A DNA stretch of 64,000 nucleotides. It comes from Lamellibrachia satsuma. Taxonomy: Eukaryota > Annelida > Polychaeta > Sabellida > Siboglinidae. The notes under the pieces were generated by a model, which was given only the letters and a program-made list of their open reading frames with translations, searched no databases and was not told where the DNA came from. Of this stretch, positions 25,590 through 56,398 are shown piece by piece. The stretch lies in NCBI GenBank assembly GCA_033239005.1, contig BSQZ01000011.1:7537001-7601000 (forward strand), in the 5' to 3' direction. The first letter of the stretch is position 1, and each line of letters begins with the position of its first letter. The translations under genes were made by a program, and so were the position numbers.

Positions 25590-28463
25590 GTGCAGGGGGG
25601 TTACCTAGAGGTTTCTCAAGCAGAACAAGAGGCCACTAGCACAGATAAACCAATATCAAATCATCCAAAAAACATCTCTGAAAAAGGTTATAGATGCGTA
25701 TGTTTAAATGCAAGGAGCATAGTAAATAAGAAATACGAATTAAACATTATGGTAGAAGATATTGACCCTCACATAATTGGTATAACTGAATCATGGGCCA
25801 ACATAGATATAACAGATGCTGAATTAGGACTGACAGGATATGTAATGTTTAGGAAAGATCGAATAGGAAGAAGGGGCGGGGGAGTTATTTTATATGTTAA
25901 AGAATCTATTCAGGCTTATGAAATAAAACTAGAAAGGGAAGCAGATTGCGATGAAGCTGTTTGGTGCAAAATAGTTTCAGGAAATTCAAAATTAACTATT
26001 GGATTAGTTTACCGAAGTCCAAACATAAACGAAGAGGACAACACAAAAATAAAAAACGCTATAAAGGAAGTTAGTAAAGGCGAATGCATCATAATGGGAG
26101 ATTTTAACCATGGACACATACAATGGAATTCTCTAGAGAGCACAGGGATTGAGGACCAACAATTTCTATTTTTAATCCAGGATAGCTTTCTTACTCAGCA
26201 CGTACTAGAACCAACCAGGGGAGAAAATGTATTAGATATAGTTTTGTCATCACAAAAAGAATTAGTGGACAATGTAAAAATATTTGAACCATTGGGTAAT
26301 AGTGACCATAATCAAATACATTTTGACATCAATGTAAAATCAGAAAGTAAAAATAAGAAAACGTACAAGAGAAACTTCCACAAAGGTAACTACAAAGATA
26401 TGAGAAAATACTTAGCAAAGCTAGATTGGAATAACATGCTGATGAATAAGACCGCAATTGAATGTTGGAATATTCTAAAATATGAAATTGAGAGTATCAT
26501 CGATAAATTTGTTCCCTTCCAAAAACAAGGAAAACGGTGTAGAAAGAAACACTTGTCAAAAGAGGCTATTAGAAAAATAATGCTAAAACAAACTATGTGG
26601 AGGGTTTATAGGCGTACCAGAAAGGACGAAGACTATGCAAAATACAAAGAGGCACTTAATGCAGCTACAACTGAAATCAGACAATCTAAAAGAAGCTATG
26701 AGCAAAAACTAGCATGTAACATAAAAAATGACAGCAAGAGTTTTTATGCATATGTCAGGAGTAAACAAAACGTACAAGACAAGGTTGGATCTCTAGAAGA
26801 CAGTGCTGGAAATATAATATCACAGGGGTTTTTAATGGCGGAAGACCTAAATGGTTACTTCAGTTCAGTGTTTACCAAAGAAGATATTAGTTCATTACCA
26901 GTTGCTGATGCTAAATTTCAGGGGGCTAAATCTGACTATTTAGGTCCGTTAGTTGTAACTCCAGAATTGGTAGCTAAGAAAATAAAGGCAATGAAGGATA
27001 ACAAATCACCGGGAGTGGATGTGATTCCTCCAAAATTACTAATGGAAACAGTAGAACAAATCAGTATACCACTTGCAAGAGTATTCAACTTGTCATTAAA
27101 AGAGGGAGTTGTTCCGTTTGAATGGAAAGAAGCAAACATCATACCATTATTTAAAAAGGGTTCGAGAAATAAGTCAGAGAATTACAGACCAGTGAGTTTA
27201 ACGTCAGTGATTTGTAAATTATTAGAAAGGTTAATTAAAGACCATATGGTGGACTTCCTCGTTAAGCATAAATTATTAAATTCATCTCAACATGGATTCC
27301 TTAAAGCGAGGTCATGCTTAACAAATATGTTATGTTTTTTGGAAGAAATCACTAAGTGGATAGACGTGGGATCGCCAGTAGATATTATCTACTTAGATTT
27401 TCAGAAAGCTTTTGACAAAGTGCCACATCAAAGATTACTACTTAAATTAAAAGCCCATGGTATCGGGGATAGCATAACTGACTGGATAGAACAATGGCTG
27501 ACTGACAGAAGACAACGAGTTGTAGTAGATGGAGAAGTTTCAAATTGGAAATCGGTTTTGAGTGGGGTACCTCAAGGATCAGTGTTAGGACCTATATTAT
27601 TCTTAATTTATATCAATGACTTGGACGACAGTATAACAAGTAACGTACTGAAATTTGCGGATGACACAAAACTGTTTAGAAAGGTTAATACTGATGGTGA
27701 TATACAACATTTACAAAACGATCTAGACAGATTAGTGAAATGGTCTGAGAAATGGCAGATGTTGTTCAATTTTGGGAAATGTAAATGCCTACATACAGGA
27801 CATAGGAACTTGAATGTAAACTATAAAATGGGAGATACTGTTCTGGGTACTACTGTAAAAGAAAAGGACTTAGGAGTTACAATAAGCGCTGATATGAAAG
27901 TTTCAGAGCAGTGTGGTATTGCAGCTTCAAAGGGTAATCAAATTCTTGGATTGATTAGAAGAAACATAACATACAAGGGAAAAAAGTTAATTATACCTCT
28001 TTATAAAGCAATAGTTAGACCTCATTTAGAATACTGTATACAAGCATGGAGACCATATCGTAAGAAGGATATAGATACGCTTGAACGCATACAAAGGAGA
28101 GCAACTAAAATGATTCCAGAACTGAGAGACCTTAGTTATGAAGAACGCCTGAAAGAATATGGTTTAACAACTCTAGAGACAAGGAGGTTAAGAGGAGATC
28201 AGATTGAAGTTTTTAAGATATTGAATGGGTATGAAAATATTGATAGAAATATGTTTTTCTCACTCAAGAAGGATAGCAGAACTAGAGGACATGAGTTAAA
28301 ATTAGTAAAGGATCAATGTAGATTGGACATCAGGAAGCACTCGTTCTCACAGAGGACAATAAATGAATGGAACAAATTGTCTACAGATTGTGTAACTGCT
28401 AGCAGCGTGAATATGTTTAAAAACAAGGTTGACACATATCTCAGGAGGGCGGGCTATAAGTAG
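25590..28463 (+). CDS. CR1-like LINE ORF2: APE endonuclease and reverse transcriptase, intact
   Basis: About 957 residues with no break. Residues ~35-260: APE-type endonuclease with LNARSIVNKK, IGITESWAN, IMGDFNHGHIQW (GDFN) and NSDHNQIHF (SDH). Residues ~280-400: basic linker. Residues ~470-800: reverse transcriptase with NKSPGVDVIPPKLL, NYRPVSLTSV, IIYLDFQKAFDKVPH, GVPQGSVLGPILFLIYINDL and the catalytic FADDTK. The C-terminal region has RPHLEYCIQAW and IQRRATKMIPEL. It nicks target DNA and primes reverse transcription of its own RNA. The frame starts at 25572 in the -1 frame of ORF1; 25590 is GTG, and the first ATG is residue 54 (MVEDID), inside the endonuclease, so a -1 fusion with ORF1 is the likely route of synthesis. 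All motifs look functional, but the copy lacks a promoter and most of ORF1. Confidence 0.93.
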   Translation: MQGGYLEVSQAEQEATSTDKPISNHPKNISEKGYRCVCLNARSIVNKKYELNIMVEDIDPHIIGITESWANIDITDAELGLTGYVMFRKDRIGRRGGGVILYVKESIQAYEIKLEREADCDEAVWCKIVSGNSKLTIGLVYRSPNINEEDNTKIKNAIKEVSKGECIIMGDFNHGHIQWNSLESTGIEDQQFLFLIQDSFLTQHVLEPTRGENVLDIVLSSQKELVDNVKIFEPLGNSDHNQIHFDINVKSESKNKKTYKRNFHKGNYKDMRKYLAKLDWNNMLMNKTAIECWNILKYEIESIIDKFVPFQKQGKRCRKKHLSKEAIRKIMLKQTMWRVYRRTRKDEDYAKYKEALNAATTEIRQSKRSYEQKLACNIKNDSKSFYAYVRSKQNVQDKVGSLEDSAGNIISQGFLMAEDLNGYFSSVFTKEDISSLPVADAKFQGAKSDYLGPLVVTPELVAKKIKAMKDNKSPGVDVIPPKLLMETVEQISIPLARVFNLSLKEGVVPFEWKEANIIPLFKKGSRNKSENYRPVSLTSVICKLLERLIKDHMVDFLVKHKLLNSSQHGFLKARSCLTNMLCFLEEITKWIDVGSPVDIIYLDFQKAFDKVPHQRLLLKLKAHGIGDSITDWIEQWLTDRRQRVVVDGEVSNWKSVLSGVPQGSVLGPILFLIYINDLDDSITSNVLKFADDTKLFRKVNTDGDIQHLQNDLDRLVKWSEKWQMLFNFGKCKCLHTGHRNLNVNYKMGDTVLGTTVKEKDLGVTISADMKVSEQCGIAASKGNQILGLIRRNITYKGKKLIIPLYKAIVRPHLEYCIQAWRPYRKKDIDTLERIQRRATKMIPELRDLSYEERLKEYGLTTLETRRLRGDQIEVFKILNGYENIDRNMFFSLKKDSRTRGHELKLVKDQCRLDIRKHSFSQRTINEWNKLSTDCVTASSVNMFKNKVDTYLRRAGYK

Positions 28464-28561
28464 ATGAACATTGTTGGACTCTCGATAAGCCAATGGCTTC
28501 CTTGTCCACTTGCCATCTGGGCCGTTGGCTTGGATGGCAAATCTTGTTAAATCTTGTTAAA

Positions 28562-29155
28562 TCTACTGTTTCCATTAGTAGTTTTGGAGGAATTCCATTC
28601 ATTTCATGCGATTTTAATTTCTTAGCTACCATTTCTGGAGTTACAATTAACTGCCTTAAATTGTTCTACTTAGCTATCTGAAATTTAGCATATGGAACTG
28701 GTAATATCCTATATAATAAAATCCTCTCTGGTAAACACTGAACTGAAGTATCTATTTATGTCTTCCGCCATTAAAAAACCTTGTGATATTATATTTCCAA
28801 CACTGTCTCCTAGTGGTCCAATCTTGACGTCTTACATATGCATAAAAACACTTGCTGTAATTTTTGATGTTAAATTTTTTGCTGATAGCTTCTTTTTGAT
28901 TAAGTAATTTCATTCGTAACTGCATTAAGTAATTTGTGCAATCTTCATCCTTTCTGGTACGCTTATAAACCATCCACATATTTTGTTTGTACGCTATTTT
29001 CTAATAGCTTCTTTTGACATGTGTTTCTTTCTCGATCGTTGTCGTTATTTTTTTCAAGGGAACAAATTGATCAATGATACTCTCAATATTCCATATTTTC
29101 AAATGTTCCAACATTCAATTGCGGTCTTATTCCTAAGCATGTTAAAACTAGCAAA
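28562..29155 (-). mobile_element. Older CR1-like LINE fragment (right part)
   Basis: Antisense sequence continuing the 25113-25300 fragment upstream: GIPPKLLMETV, then FNIKNYSKCFYAYVR, MWMVYKRTRKDED and TAIECWNI equivalents, fading out near 29155. Many frameshifts. No endonuclease part is present, so this copy was 5'-truncated. Confidence 0.8.
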
Positions 29156-30540
29156 TAATAGCAGAGCTATGAAAAGAGCACACATTGGACATACCACAAT
29201 GTGTTCAGATATATTCCTCAACCCTGCTGGTAAAACATTTGACACCACCTCATGTTTTAGAAAAAGCTAAATTATGGTGTGTCTGCCATAATTTATTATT
29301 ATTATTTAGCACTTCTGACGTCGTTTACATTAACTCAGGGTATTCCTATGTCAAATTGTCTCTACACTTCTTACATATTTGGTGATGTTTGTGAATAAAA
29401 CTAACAATGTGCTAGTGGCACGCTATTTAATTTAAACATAGAAGCATACTTGTCAACAAGAACCCCGCACGGCTAGTTGTCTTTATTCTGGCGAATAGGT
29501 TATGATCTACGAACAAAAAAACTATTTGTGTTGCTTTTGCAGAAATCTGCAGTTCCTTTGTTTAAAAAAAGACCTACCAGGTTTTATTGGTTGTTTGGAA
29601 GAGGGACTAGGTTTGATTTTGATGCCTGGTTTGATTTTAATGTGTTGAGTAGCACAATCTACAGTTTCTACGGATGAGTTTTGTGAGTGTTTAACTTGAC
29701 TCATCCTGGTGTGCACAACGACCCAGAGGGAAAACTACCAAGAGCATCAGAAATTAGTCAAAACAAAATTGGTCAATAATGGGTTATGTCTTATTTAATA
29801 ATTCACATACAAATCATTTTGGTTAATAATTGATTGGTTATGAGAAAAAAATCTTAGTCATAACTTCTCATAGCTCGTTTGGTCTATATTATTAATTTAA
29901 TTTCAATCACAAAAAGAATTGCCAGATTTTCGTTAAAAAATAGTATTATTTTCATCACCACTACACATCGTCTACGATATGTTTGTGTTAGTTGTACTTT
30001 ATCTTCCTTGTTTATTTTTGAACGTATGTCAAAACGTTGCATGTTCCAAACGGGTGATGCTAAGTCATAGAAACATACCCAACATGTCAGTAACAACGAC
30101 AGTTGACTTGTGATTGTTCTGTATTGTCTTCAAGTATATACTGCTAAATATAATAATTTAATATCCTGCAGTTTGCAACGTCATCTCTCGGGTGGGGTGA
30201 TCTAAAACGTTTGTATGTACAATACAACTGTGCAGTTCAGGGTTAAACGTAGATCACATGTGAACGAAGATCGTGTGAAATCCATCCGGATTACACAAGC
30301 TGAAGACATTATCGTAGAAAATAGTTAGTAGATTGGGCTTGCTATAATTAATCCAAGAGAGTGGCTATGTGACTGGCTATGTTATTCCACAGGACGGCAG
30401 ATGTGTAGAAGGTCTATGTGACGTGTCTGGCGAGGGTTGCTGACCGGCCGAGACAAGTCCTGCCTGGAATGTGCGCTTGACCACTACTCGACTTAGTGTC
30501 TGGCGTGCAGTCACTAACCGTCATGTCTCCCGTTGACGTG
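29156..30540. other. AT-rich stretch, no recognised gene
   Basis: No coding block, TIR or tandem array recognised. The left half follows the old LINE; the right half would be 3' flank or UTR of the minus-strand gene ending at 30541. TTTATT at about 30011 could be its poly(A) signal on the minus strand. Confidence 0.4.
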
Positions 30541-49834
<19,294 letters not shown>

Positions 49835-50297
49835 CGATTAAAGTCAGTGACCAGAGAGATTTAGAACATTATTGCACCAAATATCAAGAATTTTTTGTGG
49901 TAAGGCTCAAAATAGTGGATATCCAAAATGGTGACTTCCATCCTCTCGCCGATCACATGACAAAGTTATGAAATTTCACCAAGGCCGAAATTTGTGAGCT
50001 TTCAGCATTTCCATTTTCACTTCAATAAATTCTGCATGCAGAATTAAATAATTTAATAGTTTGTCTTACTACATACAAAAGTTGCACAAACGATATAGCA
50101 TGTCGAAGTAGATTCAAGGTAGGTTTGAATTTTTGCAAAATGAATTTGAAATGAGACAACCAAAAAAATCTAATTGAGAAGGCACCTTTGATCTTCTTGT
50201 TTACTACACACTTTTTGGTTGAATGAAATGAACCGTGTGAAATGAGCAAGTCAGCACATGTAGAAGATATCAAAAACCCAATAAAACAAAACATCAC

Positions 50298-50343
50298 CTG
50301 TCATCTTTTTCGACCTCTCGACATTTCTCTTCAAGAACTGTGA
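50298..50343 (-). CDS. Possible 46-bp microexon
   Basis: Between TGATTGCAG and GACAG/gtgatg, encoding VTVLEEKCREVEKDD (charged, coiled-coil like). Phase 1 in would follow the 54094 donor, but no partner for its phase-2 end was found. Weak. Confidence 0.2.
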
Positions 50344-50597
50344 CTGCAATCAAGAACCATAACTGAATACTTAAATGATGCACTTCTAGTAACGTTATAT
50401 CTGTATGTAAGAGCTTTGAAGCACACACGACACATGTTAATAGTCCCTTATCGACATGAACTTCCTGTTCAATGTCCATGCTGTGGAACATTTCCCCAGA
50501 TCCCACGTCATGCACACATTAAAGAAACAACAGGAAGAGTTATTCCTTCAACATTCACTACAAACAATCAAAGGTGTGACAAAGAAGACATTTTGCT

Positions 50598-50850
50598 GTA
50601 ACTTTCACTGACTCGTTGTGTTGGTATTAAACGTGTTCTGTAACTTTCAGTTACTTGTTGTGTTGGTATTAAACGTGTTCTGTAACTTTCACTTACTCGT
50701 TGTGTTGGTATTAAACGTGTTATGTAACTTTCACTTACTCGTGTTGGTATTAAACATGTTCAGTAACTTTCACTTACTCGTTGTGTTGGTATTAAATATG
50801 TTCAGTAACTTTCACTTACTCATTGTGCTGGTATTAAATGTGTTCTGGCG
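50598..50850. repeat. 42-bp minisatellite, ~6 copies
   Basis: Unit CGTTGTGTTGGTATTAAACG plus TGTTCTGTAACTTTCACTTACT; as 42 is a multiple of 3 it creates a spurious VLVLNVFCNFHLL repeat ORF. Confidence 0.95.
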
Positions 50851-53330
50851 ACACAATTTGGCAAATGCAAAATGCCAACCATTATAACTGTTACAAAAAA
50901 TTACCCTTCTGGATTTCACGGGAGTAGAAATGTAACAATCCACTCAGCTGCTTTCCCGTTGTTTTCGACTTTACTGAAACACATGAACACATGAACACCA
51001 ACATAACCGCTTTCACAAAATTGGAAAAAACGTTTGCGCAAGGGATATCGAAAATCACTAACAGTTATTTAATGAGACATGGTATGTGCATGTCACCATT
51101 ATAGTTTGTCTATTATAATCAATTGTAATCGATTGTCATTATAAATTGCATGCATTCTTGGGCTCAAATGTGAGTATGTGCATTTAAATGCAGTGCGAAT
51201 GTTTGAAATGATGCACATGCAATTACACCCATACACGAGTGAATTTAAATGCAATGTCTAAGACTGAATTAAATGCAATGCATTTACAAAATGCATTTGA
51301 ATAGTTTTCAAATGGTTTTTGCTTAAAAAAGGCAACAAAACACACAACAGTTTACACCAATTTTATTAACTCTACTAACGTAAGACGGATACTTTATTAC
51401 TAAATATAAACATTTGTAAACTATATTCATGGACAACTTTAATATTATTTGCATTTGAAAAAGTAATATTGAAATAACTAACCATATTTGCAATCAAATA
51501 TAATTTAAAAGTATTAAAATTTTCAAATACTTTGAAATCTGCATTGGCAGCAATGCCATTTCGGCAAAATTCCTTTCATAAAACGGTACCGAAGCAACAA
51601 AAATTCAGTGCTGAATTACATACCAAATTGTCCCACAGATGAGACCAAGAAAGCTTGGTCACATGGACTAGCTGAAGCAGTATTGTTGCTGAAGTGTCCA
51701 GTTACCAAAGATGGTTAGTGTAGTCCTAGTCCACTGCTGGAAGTTTAGAACCCTTATCAAGTGTGATCACCAGTGAATGAATGGCTTCAATGACCTGTGG
51801 AGCTGGCCCCCATCAGGAGGCTTGTGTAAAAAGGTCATTAGGGTGGGGAACTGGCTTCACAGAACTGTTGAACCACAGTGTGGGCTGCTATGTAAACTGC
51901 AGGGTTAAAAGCATTGAGGGCCATGATTCCCAGAATGCGATCATAAAGCCTGGAGAATCTAGTGGAATCTGCTATTTCTTCCTAACTGATGGCAACATAA
52001 TGAAATAACCTGGCTGCATAATGATCATTACATGAATTTAAAATCGACAATGTCAGAAACAATTCAGTATGTTGACTCAAGTGAGACAGTCTGGGCTACA
52101 ATTGTTTAATACTATACCAGTTTGCAGTCTGGTTGGAGACCCTTAGAGTACACAGAGCCCTGGACAGGTGCTAATCCACCCTCTCAGCAAACAATAATTA
52201 TCACTGCTATAGTCACAGACACACAACATGCTTTCCTTTCGAAGACAAATATTATGCAAGTACAGGGAGTGAGGCATTGTGGACATTGTCTAATGTCTTT
52301 ATATAAGCAAAAATCATGTACTCTCTGTTAAGACAAGTACCCAAATCAATATGAATAGAACACGTTTGAAAGAGTTTATAAATATAAACATCTATATAAA
52401 TGTCTATATACCAGATTTTTAAAAATATCTTTAAAAAAATCCAATTTTTTTATTAAAAAAAAATCATGATTTTTTTTAACCCTGTAACGTAATGTAATGA
52501 ATGAATCACTGCAATGAACACCATCATTATCATTATGACTCCAAATATGATTTACAGAGTGCACTGTTCTGTCGCACCAGTGGCAATGCTGGAGCTCTTT
52601 TACCTGACAACCAGTGTAGCATCAGATAAACAAAAAGATGTCTAAAAATTTGACAAAAACCTGTTTATGCATAATTTTCTTAGAAAAAGTTAACTCTAAA
52701 TTTCGGGGCATTCGGTTTCAAATCAACCAAAGTAAGAAAATCTTGTTGCACTCATATTTTTTCAACCATAGTTTTACCAATTAATCCACAGGTCAATATA
52801 ACCACATGTCAAACCACAGGGCTGTAGCTCGAATAGTTTCTGAGTTATGGACTTCACTTCACGCATTGACTACGGCAGTGCGATGCTATTCAACATACCA
52901 GACTGTCTCCTACACCGTCTGCTAATGGTGCAGAAATCATGAAGGTTTCTTGTTCTACTTAAAATATCAAAAACTATATTTTGTTCAACATGAAGCCATT
53001 TCTATAGGAATGCAAATATGGTGCATTACACAGACATTGTGGCTGCTAAATATAGGCCAATTTTCACTATGTACCAACTTCAGAGATCAGTATCTCATCA
53101 ACTAAACTAGATAGAAACTTCAAACATCTCATATACCTAGATATGTAGGTGTATTGTTGATCAAAGAAACAATAATTTTTGTTCTACAATGTCTTATTGT
53201 TGAAGTATGGGTCTAAAATCACTAAATTTCGCACATAAAAACACAACTTCAATGGCAGATTGTGGGAGAAGTAATATATAGACATTGGAACTACTCCGAA
53301 CTATAGTATGTATGTTACTATCTACATCTA
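50851..53330. other. AT-rich stretch, no recognised gene
   Basis: Only short unrecognised ORFs, such as 51781-52008 (75 codons, plus). Some oligo-A/T runs (52430-52480). Nothing supportable as a gene. Confidence 0.35.
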
Positions 53331-53334
53331 TCTA

Positions 53335-53575
53335 GTCTAAAAGTAAGGCAGTCATTCTGCACATGCGCATACCTTTGAATTTAGGTTACATGAGCCATAT
53401 TTTTAATTGTTAGTTCTAAAAGTATGGCAGTCATTGTGCAAATGCGCGTAATTACATACATGAGCTGTATCTTTAGCACTCGATTCTAAACGTACATATA
53501 TTTAGTCACTGCACTCGTTGTTTCGTACGTAAGCTACGTTTAACACTCAGTTCTAAAAGTACAGCAGTCGTATTT
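53335..53575. repeat. Degenerate ~80-90-bp repeat with NRF1-like GC motifs
   Basis: Three to four copies of AGTTCTAAAAGTA(T/A)GGCAGT followed by CATGAGC; two carry TGCGCAT/TGCGCGT resembling NRF1 half sites. Confidence 0.5.
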
Positions 53576-54093
53576 TCAAAGGCTTTTGGGCTTGTATTTA
53601 TTGTGAACCATGATATTGGCCAGACTTTTTTATTGTATGTTTTACGGGCCCGCCGACATGAATTTCCTGGAAATAAAATGTGCCCTTTTTATTGTCACCG
53701 ATGTGATGATTTATCAATTGCACATGTTAAACCAAATTTTTTCATGTTTTTACTGTTGATGAAAGAAAAACTCCCGGTGGGTCTACGCTGCTGAAAGTTA
53801 TTTTTTATATTATAGAAATCTATCTACCTGTGGCTGTGTGTGTGCGTGTGCGCGTGCGAATGAACACAAATCAGCATTGTAGTGAACAACCAGGATATAG
53901 CTTTATTAATAATAACCATATGCCTAGCCAGTAAGCCTATCCGGGACCCGCCTATCAATGACAGGCCCAGGGGCAGGGCCCATCAGCCCCATAGCATGCG
54001 GAAACCCGTTGTATTATCGCCTTGACTTAGCTTTTCGTGACAACGGATGCAAAGCAACGGTTTTACATAGTTCAAACTTGTTGGAAATTATAC

Positions 54094-54208
54094 CTTTCTC
54101 CAAAGTAATTTTGTCTGCACTTGCTTTATGCAGGATGCCTTCATAAAGGCCATCATCTGACTGTAACAATAACTTGCTTCCTTCTGTCATAGATACGTAT
54201 GCCGCCAT
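54094..54208 (-). CDS. Possible first coding exon, hypothetical protein
   Basis: ATG at 54208, encoding MAAYVSMTEGSKLLLQSDDG LYEGILHKASADKITLEK and ending at GAGAAAG/gtataa in phase 1. The pattern (LLLQSDDGLYEGILHKAS) resembles a small Sm-like beta barrel, but the family is not identified. Its downstream exons are not confidently found. A short GC-richer stretch upstream could be the promoter. Confidence 0.35.
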
Positions 54209-54705
54209 GCTTTCGTTGATTCGTTAATGTGTTCCCACCAAGGGTCTGGTTACGCATATGTTGCCATCTACTGGTAGTTTCGAATGTTATTAATAAACTC
54301 CCCGCTAGTGGCGTCACTCACCATTTAATATGCTGAAGGGAGCTACAGTTGTGGAGTGTGTTATTATTATTATACAGGCTCCGTGCGTGATGTACTTTGC
54401 AATATTTCCCCGTTATGTAAAATTAGACTTGGGGCTGTTCTGAACATTTTTAATTTCTTCTTTTTGATTAATCATCAACGAATAATGACCATGGTTCCCG
54501 TAATTTTTCCTAAGAAACAGGTGGTTTAATAAAATATGCTGAAAAAGTAATTTCATACCAATCCATCAATTCATCTCATAAATTCACATGTCCCTTAGAC
54601 TTTAGCCCCAGATCTCTGCCCCGGCTACCTGACACTTTGAATTAGGCCATTCACCGAGTTGTGGATACAGCTACGTCTGTGAAAATGTCCTCGTTCTCCA
54701 TATGC

Positions 54706-54774
54706 TGTAACCCCCACACACCTGTAACCCCCACACACATTTAACCCCCACACACCTGTAACCCCCACACACCA
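54706..54774. repeat. 17-bp tandem repeat, 4 copies
   Basis: Unit TAACCCCCACACACCTG with small variants. Confidence 0.9.
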
Positions 54775-56398
54775 CATAACATACATATAGATACCAATTT
54801 ACATGATATGGGCGGACCCAGAGGGTGTCTATCGGATTCCAGGGAACCCCCTTTATTGTGACCGGAGTTTTTTAGAAAGCCAGAATTACTTGTCGAGATG
54901 TTAATTGCGCCGTCCTGGTGAGGACATTTCTAACATGCAAACTAGCCTTACTAGGGGCATATGAATTGCCACCATTGTTGCCATTTGCCTCCCCAATTGT
55001 TTGCCCCACAATCGTTTGCCCCCCCCCCATTGTTCTGACTTGCTCCCTGTCTTGTTTTATTATCGTAATGTTGTCAGCGCAGCCGTCGCCGAAAAGCTAG
55101 AGCAGCTGGGCTTGGACCTCTGAAAGATGCTAGATGAAGACTACGATGGTGTTGTGAATATGGCCGGGAAGACAAATGGTGTGGCGGCAGCAGTCAAGTA
55201 GTGAACATGAGCAAGGTGATATAGATTTGTCTCTACCATTATTTAATCTCTTATAGCAATTATAATTGCGTCATGACGTGGTTGCTCCCACAATGGCAGC
55301 AGGACCTACATTGGAAGCTCGTCTTTAACACGTGTTTTTTTTACAGATTTTAATTTGGTATTATAACAAGTTTTGCGCAGTGGACTGGTTATACCCGAAA
55401 GAGTACACATTGCCATGCAAGTTGTGTGTGGGCAGAACCTTTGATTGCCTTTGTTCGTTGCAACTTTGGTTGTACTATATGCATGTGTTGTTACAAGCAT
55501 GACATTCGTTTACATTGCTATAGAACTTCTGGAGATTGGCAGTTCCTGTGCTGTCAAACATGCCAGTATAAATGGGCCAGTGTTGAATAGGATTAAACAG
55601 TTACAGCTGACCCGTTTCGCCGGGTGCAGAGCTAAAAAGGACAAAAAGAGAACAATCCTACCAATTGTTGCCAACAACAAGCCTGCATGCAAGGCCAGTG
55701 GAACTGAAAACCTAAGTCAACACCCTAACTGTTGTATATTCACAGACACTACATATAACATACACGTGGTTCTTAGGGGTGGCACATAACTGATCTTTAT
55801 TTGCAAACGCATGTATTACTACTCACGTAGTTCGCCACTGAACATGTATCACTACACATGTAGTCCACGACATAGACATGCATAATTAATATTTCCCTCC
55901 CGGAATTATTATGAAGAAGTCTACTAACAACAATATAACTTCTTCTGTATGCCTACAGTGAAATAATCTACCTGATTATTATAATAACATAGCTATGCAC
56001 TAGCACTCAGGGCTGGGTCCAATTACAAAAAAATCAAATCAATTACAATTACTTTCAATGTTTCAGTTCAATTACAATTACAATTCTAAAATTTTAAAAT
56101 CAATTACAATTACACCATTTCAATTACAATTACATTTGTATTATGCAGAACCATTTGTTAATTATGTAGCGTGTGCTGCTGATTGTGTGTACGAATAGTA
56201 CGATTGATAAACAAATATAATGAACTTGGTGATGTTTGTACATTTTGTTGAACCGTGACTTCATGATTTCATATACGATCAAGGTTGAAAAAAATCCTGA
56301 TTTTTTTTTTAAAAAATCGGATTTTTTAATTTAAATAGGATTTTTTATTTATTTGATTTTTTTATTTATTTGATTTTTTAAAATCTGAAACCCAGATT

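Larger units (their letters stand above)
25301..28561 (+). mobile_element. Young CR1-like LINE, 5'-truncated, nested
   Basis: Begins inside the ORF1 esterase domain at a codon series for VILSGILPVMGR and ends with two ATCTTGTTAA units plus a partial third (28541-28561). It is flanked by TCTACTG at 25294-25300 and 28562-28568, a target-site duplication of 4-7 bp (the tail repeat makes the edge ambiguous). It interrupts the older antisense LINE exactly between adjacent RT codons. ORF2 is uninterrupted, so the insertion looks recent. Confidence 0.9.

Noticed and set aside
50298..54208. Joining the 54.2 kb exon through the 46-bp segment to the seven-exon gene
   Set aside because: The 46-bp segment exits in phase 2, which no downstream exon accepts; the gene has its own ATG exon at 49834.
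55445..55789. 114 aa plus-strand ORF (RFAGCRAKKDKKRTILPIVA)
   Set aside because: Possibly a LINE leader fragment, but no endonuclease follows and the match is too weak to name.
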